Source: DASRFA01 sp035651755 (lineage in GTDB: Bacteria > Desulfobacterota > Binatia > UBA12015). From it: a stretch of 64,000 nucleotides of DNA. The stretch covers positions 1 to 64,000 of the forward strand of contig DASRFA010000001.1 of assembly GCA_035651755.1 (NCBI GenBank), read 5' to 3'. Positions 8,302 through 17,316 of the stretch are shown here, piece after piece (positions within the stretch are counted from its first letter, which is position 1; the number at the start of each line of letters is the position of its first letter). A model generated the notes under the pieces. That model did no database searches. It was not told where the DNA came from and worked only from the letters and a program-made list of their open reading frames with translations. The translations under genes and the position numbers were made by a program.

Positions 8302-9720
8302 GTGAGAGAGCCAGACCTGATCCGTCGCGAGAACGGGAGGGCTGGCGCCACCGACTGGCTGCTCGCTCGGGCGCGCGTCGATCCCGCGACCCGCTTCCGC
8401 TGTCCCTGGATCGAGGGGTACTGCTCGCGCACGAGCGTGGCCGCGAACGAGGCGATCTCCTTCCACGTGAGCACCGACCCGCCATCGCCGTTCGTGATCG
8501 ATCTCTACCGCATGGGATACTACGGCGGCTCGGGCGCCCGTCATCTGCGCCGGTTGGGACCGTATCGCGGCCGCGCCGAGGCGGACCCCGAGATCGGACC
8601 GAAGCGGCTGCGCGAGTGCCGCTGGCCGCCGTGCGCGACGATCGAGATCCCGCGCGATTGGCCGAGCGGGGTGATCCTCGGCAAGCTCACCGCCGAGCGC
8701 GACGGCGCCGAGAGCTACCTCATCTTCGTCGTGCGCGACGATCGCGAGGCGGACTTCGTCTTCCAGTGCTCGGATCTCACGTGGCAGGCATACAACCGCT
8801 GGCCCGATCGCTACTCGCTCTACGACGACGGCGAGAAGTTCTGGGCGTGGGGACCCGACGCCGACGTCAGCTTCGATCGGCCGTACGCCAAGTACTCCCA
8901 GCTCGTCGACGCGCCGCTATCCACGGGCTCCGGAGAATGGCTCCTGTGGGAGTTCCCGCTTGCCTACTGGATGGAGCGCGAGGGATACGACGTCACCTAC
9001 GTGTCGAGCGTGGATACGCACCGCGACCCGATGGCGCACGCGCGCGCCGCGGGGTTCCTGTCGGTCGGACACGACGAGTACTACACGATGGAGATGTTCA
9101 CCGGGCTCCAAGGCCTCGTCGCCCGCGGCGTGAGCCTCGCGTTCTTCTCGGGTAACACCTGCTGCGGCCTCGTGGGGCTCCGCGCGTCGAGCACCGGCGC
9201 GCCCGATCGCATCGTCTCCCGCCTCGCGCGCTTCGGCGGCTCGCATCGCGAAGAGCTCGAGTGGTTCCCGGAGCAAAGCCGACTTCCCGCGTCGGCGCCG
9301 CGGGAGAGCGAGCTCGTCGGCGGTCGCACCACCGTCCCCGCCACCGGAACCGGAGACTGGATCTGCACGGCGCCCGATCATTGGGTCTTCGCCGGCACGG
9401 ACATGCGCTCCCGCGACGCGATCCGCGGCCTCGTCGGCTGGGAGTACAACGGCGAGCCGGCCGACATTGCCGGACTCGAAATCGTCTCGTCGGGGCCGAC
9501 GAAAAGTCACCACGGCGAGGGGGTCTATGCCGCCACCGTCTATCCGGGACCGCACGGCAACTTCGTCTTCAACGCGGCCACCTGCTGGTGGTCGCACGGC
9601 GTCGCGGCGCCGCCGGGACATCTTCGCGTGACGACCGCCGGCGGAACCTCGGCCGAGCCCGACGTACGCGCGCAGCGGATCACGGCGAACGTCCTCGAGC
9701 GGATGCGCGTCGCGCGGTAG
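8302..9720 (+). CDS. N,N-dimethylformamidase large-subunit-like protein
   Basis: 472 residues from a GTG at 8302. The sequence has the hallmarks of the DMFase beta-subunit C-terminal family. These are an N-terminal beta domain with IDLYRMGYYGGSGAR, then FQCSDLTWQAYNRW, VSFDRPYAKY and a glutamine-amidotransferase-like region with FLSVGHDEYYT and FFSGNTCCG. In true DMFase this subunit holds the mononuclear iron site and hydrolyses DMF to dimethylamine and formate. Most relatives are uncharacterised and the partner small subunit is absent here, so the reaction is unknown. It lies 85 bp after the acyl ligase and just before a metallohydrolase, in the same orientation. Confidence 0.72.
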   Translation: MREPDLIRRENGRAGATDWLLARARVDPATRFRCPWIEGYCSRTSVAANEAISFHVSTDPPSPFVIDLYRMGYYGGSGARHLRRLGPYRGRAEADPEIGPKRLRECRWPPCATIEIPRDWPSGVILGKLTAERDGAESYLIFVVRDDREADFVFQCSDLTWQAYNRWPDRYSLYDDGEKFWAWGPDADVSFDRPYAKYSQLVDAPLSTGSGEWLLWEFPLAYWMEREGYDVTYVSSVDTHRDPMAHARAAGFLSVGHDEYYTMEMFTGLQGLVARGVSLAFFSGNTCCGLVGLRASSTGAPDRIVSRLARFGGSHREELEWFPEQSRLPASAPRESELVGGRTTVPATGTGDWICTAPDHWVFAGTDMRSRDAIRGLVGWEYNGEPADIAGLEIVSSGPTKSHHGEGVYAATVYPGPHGNFVFNAATCWWSHGVAAPPGHLRVTTAGGTSAEPDVRAQRITANVLERMRVAR

Positions 9721-9759
9721 GGCGGCGATGACACCCGCGCGCAGCGGATATCCCGAGCG

Positions 9760-11043
9760 GTGATCCAGATGCCCGAGCGCGATGTCCGGGTCGAGATGGT
9801 CGGACACGCGACCCTGCGCATTCACGCGGGCGGCAGGACGCTCTTGACCGATCCGTGGCTGATCGAGCCGATCTGCGCCGGCAGCATGTTCCACTTCCCG
9901 CCGCTCGTGCACGACCTTGCCGAGGTCGCAGCGAGCACGGACGCCATCCACATCTCCCATGCTCACCCCGATCACTTTCACCGGCCGACGCTGGCCGCCC
10001 TTCCCAAGCGCCTCCCGATCTACATCGCGCGCTATCGACACAAGCGCTTCCGCGATGCAGTGCGCGCGCTCGGGTTTCGCGACGTCGTCGAGGCGCCGTT
10101 CGGCGAGGCGACGGCGATCGACGGTACGCCGTTCGCCATCACTCCGCTCGAGCCCCCGACCGCCGCGCACGGCTACGACTCGGCCGTCGTCGTGCGCACG
10201 CCCGAGTTCGACCTCTTCGCGAACAACGACTGCGTGCTGCACGCCGATTCGTACCGCTGGGTGCGCGATCGGTTCTCGATCGACTACGCATTCCTGGGCT
10301 ACTCGTCCGCTTCCGCGTATCCGATCTGCTTCGAGATGCCGCCCGCGGAGAAAGCCCGCCTCTTGCGCGCGGCCGCAGAGCGCCGCTTCGGCGATTTCCT
10401 CGAGGCCGCGCAACTGCTCGCGCCGAGGCTCACCGTGCCGTTCGCGAACGGCATGCGCTTTCTGGCCGCGCGCTCGCTGGCGAAGAATGCCGTGTTCAGC
10501 TCTGCCGTCGAAGCCGTGAGCCGCGTACGTCGGATGGGCCTCGCGGGCGAAGTGATGCGGCCGGGCGATCGGATCGATAGCGACCATCGCGTACGCCGGC
10601 ACGGGGGAACCGACGACGCGGAGGACGAGCCGGCGGAGATCGCCGCTCACGCGCGCGAGATGCCGGGGCCGAGCGCAGATGCCGAGCCCCACCGGGCGCG
10701 TCGCGACGACGTCGTGGAGCGCTTCCGCGCGCACGTCGTGGCGCTCTGGCGCCGCGAGCGCGAACGTTTCCCGAGCGTGTCCCGGTACGTCATCGCGTAC
10801 CAGATCCTCGGCGCCCCGCGCCCGCTGTTCTCCTTCGACTTCTCGCGTCCCGACGACGCGATCTTCGCCTGGGGCAGCCCGCCGCGCTACGACATGCGGT
10901 ACACCTACCCCGCCCGCGCGCTCGAGATGGCACTCGACGGCGCCATGGACTTCGAGGACGTCCACTTCGCGGACGACGTGTCGATCCATCAGGTGGTCTA
11001 CGCCGCGGAGTATTGGGCGATGCTCTCGGGCGAGCCTCGATAG
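9760..11043 (+). CDS. UlaG-like metallo-beta-lactamase-fold hydrolase
   Basis: 427 residues from GTG 9760, or 424 from ATG 9769. The metal-binding motif HAHPDH (67-72) follows an N-terminal VEMVGHATLRI strand typical of UlaG/RNase-Z-like hydrolases, and LLTDPWL is also typical. The region after about residue 260 is a less conserved extension with many charged residues, ending in a segment with WALRRERERF-like helices and YPARALEMALDGAMDF. Similar proteins include CMP-N-acetylneuraminate hydroxylase-like and lactonase-like enzymes. It is in line with the DMFase-like gene and the following SDR, so a hydrolytic or oxidative step on the same product is plausible but unproven. Confidence 0.75.
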   Translation: MIQMPERDVRVEMVGHATLRIHAGGRTLLTDPWLIEPICAGSMFHFPPLVHDLAEVAASTDAIHISHAHPDHFHRPTLAALPKRLPIYIARYRHKRFRDAVRALGFRDVVEAPFGEATAIDGTPFAITPLEPPTAAHGYDSAVVVRTPEFDLFANNDCVLHADSYRWVRDRFSIDYAFLGYSSASAYPICFEMPPAEKARLLRAAAERRFGDFLEAAQLLAPRLTVPFANGMRFLAARSLAKNAVFSSAVEAVSRVRRMGLAGEVMRPGDRIDSDHRVRRHGGTDDAEDEPAEIAAHAREMPGPSADAEPHRARRDDVVERFRAHVVALWRRERERFPSVSRYVIAYQILGAPRPLFSFDFSRPDDAIFAWGSPPRYDMRYTYPARALEMALDGAMDFEDVHFADDVSIHQVVYAAEYWAMLSGEPR

Positions 11044-11056
11044 ACGGGTCGGCGCC

Positions 11057-11905
11057 GTGCAGGGCAAGATCGTCGTCCTCACGGGCGCGAGCTCCGGCAT
11101 CGGGCTCGAGACCGCGAGGGGGGTCGCCGCCCTCGGCGCCCGCATGGCGATGGTCTGCCGCAGCCCGGAGCGCGGCGAGGCGGCGCGACGCGCACTCCTG
11201 CGCGAGCTGCCGGACGCGCAGCTCGACCTGCTCGTGGCGGATCTGTCCTCTCAACGCCAGATCCGCTGCTTGGCGGACGAGATCGGACACCGCTACGACC
11301 GCATCGACGTCCTGGTGAACAATGCGGCCGCGGTCTACTCGCGACAGACGTTCTCCGAAGACGGCATCGAGATGCAGCTCGCCGTCAATCACCTCGCCGC
11401 GTACCTCTTGACGCGACTGCTGCTCGATTCGCTTTGCCGGAGCGGCCGCGGCCGGGTCGTGAACGTCGCCTCGCGCGCCCACTTTCGCGGCCGGATCGAC
11501 TTCGACGACCTGCACGGCAGCCGAAGCTACTTCGGACCGCGCGCGTACAATCAGTCGAAGCTCGCGAACGTGCTGTTCACGTACGAGCTCGCCCGTCGCA
11601 CGGCGGGCCGGGGCGTGACCGCGAACTGCGTGCATCCCGGCCTCGTGCGGACGCGCTTCGGGAACAAGCACACGCTGCCGCACCACGGGCTGCTGCACTC
11701 GCTCCTCTGCCTCTTCGGCGTCGCCCCGGCGGAGGGCGCACGCACCCCGATCTACCTCGCGAGCTCGCCCGACGTGGAGGGCGTGACCGGTCGATACTTC
11801 GCAAACGGGCGGCCTGCGCCGTCGTCGGAGGCGAGCCGCGATCGCGCGCTCGCCGAGCGCCTGTGGCGGGTGAGCGCGGAGCTGACGCACCTGCCCGCGG
11901 AATGA
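11057..11905 (+). CDS. Short-chain dehydrogenase, retinol-dehydrogenase-like
   Basis: 282 residues from a GTG 13 bp after the previous stop. TGASSGIG (10-17 region) binds NAD(P), NNAA lies at 88-91, Ser139 and the catalytic pair Tyr164/Lys168 in AYNQSKLANVLF are all present, so this is a complete classical SDR. AYNQSKLANVLF and the following CVHPGLVRT are typical of the RDH11/WW-oxidoreductase group that acts on lipophilic alcohols, aldehydes or ketones. Its stop codon overlaps the ATG of the DprE1-like gene (ATGA), so the two are translationally coupled and probably work in sequence. Confidence 0.88.
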   Translation: MQGKIVVLTGASSGIGLETARGVAALGARMAMVCRSPERGEAARRALLRELPDAQLDLLVADLSSQRQIRCLADEIGHRYDRIDVLVNNAAAVYSRQTFSEDGIEMQLAVNHLAAYLLTRLLLDSLCRSGRGRVVNVASRAHFRGRIDFDDLHGSRSYFGPRAYNQSKLANVLFTYELARRTAGRGVTANCVHPGLVRTRFGNKHTLPHHGLLHSLLCLFGVAPAEGARTPIYLASSPDVEGVTGRYFANGRPAPSSEASRDRALAERLWRVSAELTHLPAE

Positions 11906-13335
11906 CCCGACCCGCCATGCAGCCGCCCGAAAAACGGGAGATCACCTCGTACGGGCTCGACCGGTCCGTCACCTCGTGGGTGCTGCGTCCCGAGCGGCCG
12001 GAGGACGTCGGCGAGTGCATCGCGTTCGCGGCCGCGAAGCGCTTGCGGATCTGTCCCGCGGGCGGCCGCAACAGCTTCGGCGACGTGTTCCTGATCGGCG
12101 ATCACGTGAGCATCGACACCCGGCGGCTCGACCGCACCGTCGCCTTCGACGCCGCCGCCGGCACGATCACGGTGGAGGCCGGAGTCCTGGAGCCGACCGT
12201 CTTGGCGCAGGTGATGCCGCTCGGCTGGCAGCTGCCTGCCGTGTCGGGCTCGCTCTGGAACACGATCGCGGGCAACCTCTCGAGCAACGTCAACGGCAAG
12301 GACGCGTGGAAGGTCGGCACCTTCGGGGACCAGGTGGTCTCCTTCAAGATCGTCCTGGCCGACGGCAGCACCCGCGAAGTCGACCGCGAGGGCGACCCGT
12401 CGCTGTTCGAGGCGGTCGTCGGCGGGCTCGGGCTGCTCGGCGTGGTGACCGAGGTCACGCTGCGGCTCCGGCCGATCCCGTCGCCGATGGTGGAGTGCCG
12501 CAGCCGGTCGGCCGCGGACGCGCGCGAGCTCGCCGATCACTTCGCGCGGCTCGATCCGCGCGACACGGACTTCTCCTACGCCTGGCTCGACGGGTACGCG
12601 GAGGGCCGCCGACTCGGGCGCGGGGTGTCCGAGTCGGCGCGCTTCGTCCCGGACGAGCGGGCGTTCTCGGCAGCGGAGCTTCGGCGAGAGCTCGTGCCGC
12701 CGTCCCGGATCTTCGGGCTTCGCCCGGAGACGTTCTGGGGCGTCGTGAGCCGCGCCTGGTCGGTCCTCTTCCGCGTCGGCTGCGAAGGCAGCGTCTTCCG
12801 CGCGCTCGGCGCGGTCAAGCATGCACGCGCGCGCCGCGCGGGCGAGCGCGTCCGCCGCGTGGCGTTTCCCGACTACCAGTACCCGATGGCGAAGCGGTTC
12901 CCGCACTGGAACCTGAAGTTCGCGCCGCACGGCTTCAACGAGGTGCAGGCGCTCTTTCCGAGCGGAGCGTTCGAGGCCGGCCTCCGGGCCGTGCTCGCGG
13001 TCTGCCGGCGGCGCGGCCGCACGCCCGAGGTGTGCGCCGTGCGCCGGCATCGCGGCGATCGCTATCTCCTTTCCTTCGCGGGAGACGGGCTCTCGGTCAC
13101 GCTGCCGTTCTCGCTCGCCGGCTTCCGCCCGGGAGAGCTCGACGCCTTCCGTGCCGAGCTCATGGACGCGATCGCGGAGCTGGGCGGGCGGGTCTACCTG
13201 TCGAAGTTTCCCTACCTCCGGCCGGCGGTCCTGCAGCGCATGTACCCGCGCCTCGCCGAGCTCCGGGCCATCAAGCAGCGCGTCGACCCGGAGTGCCGGT
13301 TCTGGTCCGACGCCGCCGAGCGCCTGCTCGCGTGA
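11902..13335 (+). CDS. FAD-linked oxidase, DprE1-like
   Basis: 477 residues starting at ATG 11902, which overlaps the previous gene's stop. The first half is a PCMH/VAO-type FAD domain: PAGGRNSFGD, a strand set with IDTRRLDR, and SSNVNGKDAWKVGTFGDQV, which resembles the HGKNH...GSFG FAD region of decaprenylphosphoryl-ribose oxidase. The C-terminal substrate domain ends LGGRVYLSKFPYLRP...RMYPRLAE, also as in DprE1/sugar-lactone oxidases. DprE1 works with an SDR (DprE2) to epimerise a lipid-linked sugar; here a coupled SDR is present but is of the retinol-dehydrogenase type. Oxidation of a lipid-linked or free polyol is likely, the substrate unknown. Confidence 0.8.
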   Translation: MTRPAMQPPEKREITSYGLDRSVTSWVLRPERPEDVGECIAFAAAKRLRICPAGGRNSFGDVFLIGDHVSIDTRRLDRTVAFDAAAGTITVEAGVLEPTVLAQVMPLGWQLPAVSGSLWNTIAGNLSSNVNGKDAWKVGTFGDQVVSFKIVLADGSTREVDREGDPSLFEAVVGGLGLLGVVTEVTLRLRPIPSPMVECRSRSAADARELADHFARLDPRDTDFSYAWLDGYAEGRRLGRGVSESARFVPDERAFSAAELRRELVPPSRIFGLRPETFWGVVSRAWSVLFRVGCEGSVFRALGAVKHARARRAGERVRRVAFPDYQYPMAKRFPHWNLKFAPHGFNEVQALFPSGAFEAGLRAVLAVCRRRGRTPEVCAVRRHRGDRYLLSFAGDGLSVTLPFSLAGFRPGELDAFRAELMDAIAELGGRVYLSKFPYLRPAVLQRMYPRLAELRAIKQRVDPECRFWSDAAERLLA

Positions 13336-13355
13336 CGGAACGCGGGAGGACCGCG

Positions 13356-14573
13356 CTACAGCCGCGCCCGCACGCGGGGGGCGGCGTCGCGGAGGGCAAG
13401 CAGCGCGCCGGCGATGCGGTCGACCGCGTCCGTGCCCAGGTCGCCGTAGAGCGGCAGGCAGAGGTTCCGCGAGGCGATGCGCTCCGCCTTCGGAAGCCGC
13501 TCGGGAGCGGCCGACGGCAGATCGCGGTACGCCGGGTTCGCGGAGCAGAGAGGCCAGAAGTAGCGGCGCGCGGCGATGTTCTCGACGAGCAGCGCGCGCC
13601 AGAGGTCGTCGCGCGAAAGCCCGAAGGCCGCAGGATCGATCTCGATCGCGAGGTACGCGCAGTTGGGCTCGCTCCCCGGCGCGGCGCGCTGCGGGACGAG
13701 ACCCTCCACGCCGGCGAACCACTCGAGGTAGCGGGCTCGCAGCCGCCGCCGCTCCGCGATCTCGTCGTCGATCTCGTCGAAGAGCGCGAGCCCGAGCGCC
13801 GCGTGCAGCTCCGACATCTTGCCGTTGATGCCGACGCCCGCCATGTCGTCCTCGCTCCGGATCGCGAAGTTTCGGAGCGCGGCGACGCGCTCGAGGAGGC
13901 GCGGATCCGCGCCGACCACGGCGCCGCCCTCGGCCGTGTGGAACAGCTTGGTCGCGTGGAAGCTCAGGATGCTCGCGTCGCCCCAGGTTCCGATCGCGCG
14001 ACCGTGGACGGACACGCCGAACGCGTGCGCCGCGTCGTACACCAGCCGGAGGCCGCGGCGGCGCGCGAGCCGCTCCAGCGCCACGACGTCGCACGGGTTC
14101 CCGAAGACGTGGACCGGCACGAGCGCGCTCGTCCGGTCCGAGACGAGCTCGGCGGCGCGCTCGGGATCGAGGTCGTAGGTCTCCGGGTCGACGTCGCAGA
14201 AGACCGGCACGAGCCCGCTCCACTCGATGGCGTGGACGGTCGCGGGGAACGTGAAGGGCGTCGTGATGACCTCGCCCTCGAGATCGAGCGCCCGGAACGC
14301 GAGCTCGAGCGCCGTCGTTCCGTTCGACACCAACGCGCACCAGTCGACGCCGAGTCGCGCCGCGAGACGACGCTGGAGCTCGCGCACGAGGCTCCCGTCG
14401 TTCGTGAACTGGCGGCTCTCGAACACCCCGTCGAGCAGCTCGGCGAAGCGCACTCGATCCGGTGTGCGAGGCCGCGTGTAGTAGACGAAATCCGCGAACG
14501 CGGGCTCGCCGCCTAGGATCGCCGGCCGCTTGCGCGGTGCGCGGGCAACGACGGGATCGAGTGTGGCGGACAC
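13356..14573 (-). CDS. DegT/DnrJ/EryC1/StrS-family PLP aminotransferase
   Basis: 405 residues, full length for the family. The cofactor lysine is Lys209 in SFHATKLFHTAEGGA, and VSNGTTALELA and YDAAHAFGV are the other PLP-binding signatures. These enzymes transaminate keto-sugars (perosamine, bacillosamine, viosamine types) bound to nucleotides. It is convergent with the DprE1-like gene and divergent from the secreted TSP3 gene. The NeuD-like acyltransferase 2 kb away at 16624-17283 would be a natural partner for N-acylating the amino-sugar. No sugar-nucleotide dehydratase is present in the window, so the pathway is incomplete here. Confidence 0.92.
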   Translation of the reverse strand: MSATLDPVVARAPRKRPAILGGEPAFADFVYYTRPRTPDRVRFAELLDGVFESRQFTNDGSLVRELQRRLAARLGVDWCALVSNGTTALELAFRALDLEGEVITTPFTFPATVHAIEWSGLVPVFCDVDPETYDLDPERAAELVSDRTSALVPVHVFGNPCDVVALERLARRRGLRLVYDAAHAFGVSVHGRAIGTWGDASILSFHATKLFHTAEGGAVVGADPRLLERVAALRNFAIRSEDDMAGVGINGKMSELHAALGLALFDEIDDEIAERRRLRARYLEWFAGVEGLVPQRAAPGSEPNCAYLAIEIDPAAFGLSRDDLWRALLVENIAARRYFWPLCSANPAYRDLPSAAPERLPKAERIASRNLCLPLYGDLGTDAVDRIAGALLALRDAAPRVRARL

Positions 14574-14695
14574 GGTGGCCTCGGTGCTCGCGAGTAGACG
14601 ACGGCCGCCGCGCCGTGGTCAAGCGCGACTTCTCGGCGGAGCCGCCGCGCCTCCGGGCCGCGCCCCGGCGAGGGCGGCCCGGGAGCGAAAAGGCC

Positions 14696-14725
14696 TTGAC
14701 GGGTCCGCGCCCGGCCACGGATAAC
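14696..14725 (+). promoter_or_regulatory. Possible promoter of the TSP3 gene
   Basis: TTGACG (14696-14701) is followed after 18 bp by GATAAC (14720-14725), matching the -35 at five and the -10 at four positions. It lies about 75 bp upstream of the TTG start at 14801. Only sequence resemblance supports it. Confidence 0.35.
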
Positions 14726-14732
14726 CGTGCGG

Positions 14733-14777
14733 GGCTCCGGCTACCATACGGCCGTCCGGGCTCCGGCTCCATACGGC
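14733..14777 (+). repeat. Two near-identical 19-20 bp direct repeats upstream of the TSP3 gene
   Basis: GGCTCCGGCTACCATACGGC (14733-14752) recurs as GGCTCCGGCTCCATACGGC (14759-14777), differing by one inserted A. They are spaced 26 bp apart between a candidate promoter and the ribosome site. They could be a direct-repeat operator or a simple small duplication. Confidence 0.5.
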
Positions 14778-14800
14778 GTTTCCACCTGGAGGGATCCACA

Positions 14801-16570
14801 TTGCGTTCGATCGCCATCCTCACGACCCTCGTCGCCACATTGGCGGTGCTGTCCGGACGCGCCGCGGCAACGAGCCCGTCGTTCACGGTTGCGGCCGGTG
14901 GCGGGACGCTCGCAGGCATCCCGGCGGGCCCGTCCGACATCCTCGCCCCTTCCGTCCCACCCGGTCCCGCTCAGCCGCTGCCGGCGGTCGGGATTCCGGC
15001 GGCTGCGCTCGGTCTGGTGGCGGGGGACGTCGTCAGCTCCATCTCGTATGGCACGCCTCCCGCGGGTCCCGCGGCGGGCCTTCAGGTGTGGTTCTCGGTG
15101 AATCCGGCCGCGGCCGGCACGGCGGTCGGACCGCCGCCGCCACCGCCCTCGTACCTCGCCTGTGAGGCAGCCGGGGGGCAGGCCGCCGCCGACGTCTTCG
15201 TGTCCCAGCCCTTCGGTCCGGCGCTTCCCTTCTCGAACGTCCAGGCTCTCGACGGCGACGGCGTGGCGACGGGGAGCTGCGCGGGAGCCGTGAGCCCCGG
15301 GGTGGGCGTCATCGAGCCGGGTTCCCCCGACGACGTCGTGGCGCTCGACATGTGCTCGCCGACGGCCGCGTTCGCGGGTGGCGCGCTCACCGCGTCCGTG
15401 TTCTTCACGCTCGCGCCCGGCTCGCCGACGCTCACCGCGCTCGGCGCCGGCTCGGGCGACGTGCTGCGGGCGTCGCCGCCGGGCTTCGCGGCACCGGTCG
15501 TCCTCCTCTCCGCCGGGACGCTCGGCCTGGTCGCCGGGCCGGCCGGCTGCGGCGCGCCCGCGTGCGACCAGATCGACGCCCTCGACGCCTTCGGCGGGGG
15601 AGTCTTCTCGCTCGCGGCCGGCTCGCCTTCGCTCGCCGCGTGCGGGTACACGCCCGGCGATCTGCTCGTCGGCGGCTCGACCAATGGTTGCCCGCCGGCA
15701 TTCGTGGGATCGGCCTCGCTCGGCTTGACGCCGACCGACGAGGTCGACGCGATCTCGATCAACTTCGACGCCGACGGCGACCTGGTCGGCGACTCGTGCG
15801 ACAACTGCCCGGCGACGGCGAACAACGACCAGCTCGACAGCGACGGCGACGGCTTCGGCGACGCCTGCGACAACTGCCCGGCGATCGCGAATCCGTTCCA
15901 GACCGACTTCGACGGCGACGGGCTCGGCGATGCCTGCGACAATTGTCCCTTCGCCTCGAATGCGGGTCAGGACGACGCGGACGGCGACGGTACCGGCGAC
16001 CTCTGCGACGCCTGCTTCGGCGTCGGCGGCGCGCGCGAGTTCGCTGCGACGGGCCCGAAGCCGAAGCTCCTCCTGAGCAAGATCAACACGGACCCGACGC
16101 CGGGAGACGACAAGCTCACGTTGAACGGCGAGTTCGTGAGCGCGACGCCGTTCTCGAGCCTCGATCCCGGAAGCAAGGGTGCGCGCCTGCTGGTGCTGAA
16201 CGCGGCCGGCGACGCCGAGATCGACGTGACCCTGCCTCCCGGGACCTACGGCGGCAACGGCACGCAGGGGTGGTCGCTCTCCGCCAACCACCGGACCTGG
16301 CTCTTCCGCGACAAGGACGGCTCGGTCGACGACGGCATCACCCAGCTGAAGATCGTCGACAAGAGCAACAAGGCGCCGATGCGCGTCCTGGTCGTCATCA
16401 CCGGCAAGGGTGGAAGCTATCCGGTCGTGCCGGCGGACAGCCCGCTCAAGGCGGTCGTCGTGCTCGGCGATGCCGGCTCGGGGAACGCCGGGGAGTGCGG
16501 CGAGATGACGTTCACCGGTCCGCAGTGCAAGTTCAACGCCCCGGCGAACAGCATCAACTGCAAGAAGTGA
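14801..16570 (+). CDS. Secreted thrombospondin type 3 repeat protein
   Basis: 589 residues. The start is a TTG at 14801, chosen because a perfect GGAGGG ribosome site (14788-14793) lies 7 nt upstream and a signal peptide (MRSIAILTTLVATLAVLSGRAAA) follows directly. The first 320 residues are Gly/Pro/Ala-rich beta repeats. Residues about 323-410 are Ca-binding TSP3 repeats (D-x-D-x-D-G-x-x-D, with CDNCP four times). The last 170 residues form a domain with GDDKLTLNG, PPGTYGG, GW and a final CKFN that recurs in the secreted protein at 33149-35401. Calcium-dependent extracellular or surface structure is likely; no enzyme motif is seen. Confidence 0.85.
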   Translation: MRSIAILTTLVATLAVLSGRAAATSPSFTVAAGGGTLAGIPAGPSDILAPSVPPGPAQPLPAVGIPAAALGLVAGDVVSSISYGTPPAGPAAGLQVWFSVNPAAAGTAVGPPPPPPSYLACEAAGGQAAADVFVSQPFGPALPFSNVQALDGDGVATGSCAGAVSPGVGVIEPGSPDDVVALDMCSPTAAFAGGALTASVFFTLAPGSPTLTALGAGSGDVLRASPPGFAAPVVLLSAGTLGLVAGPAGCGAPACDQIDALDAFGGGVFSLAAGSPSLAACGYTPGDLLVGGSTNGCPPAFVGSASLGLTPTDEVDAISINFDADGDLVGDSCDNCPATANNDQLDSDGDGFGDACDNCPAIANPFQTDFDGDGLGDACDNCPFASNAGQDDADGDGTGDLCDACFGVGGAREFAATGPKPKLLLSKINTDPTPGDDKLTLNGEFVSATPFSSLDPGSKGARLLVLNAAGDAEIDVTLPPGTYGGNGTQGWSLSANHRTWLFRDKDGSVDDGITQLKIVDKSNKAPMRVLVVITGKGGSYPVVPADSPLKAVVVLGDAGSGNAGECGEMTFTGPQCKFNAPANSINCKK

Positions 16571-16582
16571 GCTGACGGCAGT

Positions 16583-16606
16583 GCCGGGGCCGCCGACGGC
16601 CCCGGC
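16583..16606 (+). terminator. Strong GC hairpin after the TSP3 gene
   Basis: A perfect 10-bp stem GCCGGGGCCG / CGGCCCCGGC encloses a CCGA loop, 12 nt past the stop codon. There is no T-tract, so it may act as a terminator or as a 3'-end stabiliser. Confidence 0.55.
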
Positions 16607-16623
16607 GCCGCACCGCCAAGCGC

Positions 16624-17283
16624 ATGGCAGAGCGACGAACGCTGGTGGTTCTCGGCGCGGGCGGCTACGCGCGCGAGAGCTGGTGGTTCGTCCAGGACAC
16701 GTTCCCCGGCATCGCGATCGCGTTCGTCGAGGACGTCGGCGACGCGAGCGAGGTGAGGATCGGCGACGTCGCCGTGCCGGTCGTCCGGGACTGGGACTTC
16801 GCGCCGCTCCGCCGGCGATTCGGAGACGATGCGTTCCGCGATTTCATCGTCGGCGTCGCCGAGCCGCCCACGAAGCGCGGGATGGTCGCGAAGGCCCTCG
16901 CCGCCGGCCTCGAGCCGGCTCCGACCCTGATCCACCCGCGCTCGACGGTGCGCGGCGACTGCCGGGTCGGGCGCGGCGGCCAGATCGTCGCCAACTCTCT
17001 TCTCACGACCGACGCCACGATCGGCGACTACGTCCTCGTACTCGACAGCACGATTGGCCACCACGACGTCGTCGGCGACTACACGACCTGCTACCCCGGC
17101 TGCCGCGTGTCGGGCGACGTGACGCTCGGCGAGGATTGTCTCCTCGGGGCCGGCACGGTGATCCGGCCGGGCGTCCGAATCGCGCGCGGCGTCACCACGG
17201 GCGCGCTCGCGTGCGTCGTGAAGGACGTCGACGAGCCCGGCGTCACGCTGATCGGCGTTCCGGCCAAGAAGCTCGCGCGCTGA
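16624..17283 (+). CDS. NeuD/PglD-like sugar O/N-acyltransferase (left-handed beta-helix)
   Basis: 219 residues. The N-terminal VVLGAGGYARE nucleotide-sugar-binding strand is followed by hexapeptide repeats (VRGDCRVGRGGQIVANSLL onward) that form a left-handed beta-helix. The catalytic His is expected at STIGHHDVVGDY (146-147), as in PglD and NeuD, and the chain ends with GVPAKKL as acyl-CoA-dependent members do. It would acylate an amino-sugar or sialic acid-like sugar. The DegT aminotransferase at 13356-14573 is the likely upstream step. A TSP3 gene and a hairpin lie between the two, so they are not one transcript. Confidence 0.88.
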   Translation: MAERRTLVVLGAGGYARESWWFVQDTFPGIAIAFVEDVGDASEVRIGDVAVPVVRDWDFAPLRRRFGDDAFRDFIVGVAEPPTKRGMVAKALAAGLEPAPTLIHPRSTVRGDCRVGRGGQIVANSLLTTDATIGDYVLVLDSTIGHHDVVGDYTTCYPGCRVSGDVTLGEDCLLGAGTVIRPGVRIARGVTTGALACVVKDVDEPGVTLIGVPAKKLAR

Positions 17284-17316
17284 GCGACCGCGGCCCGTGC
17301 GACGTCCGCGCCCGCG

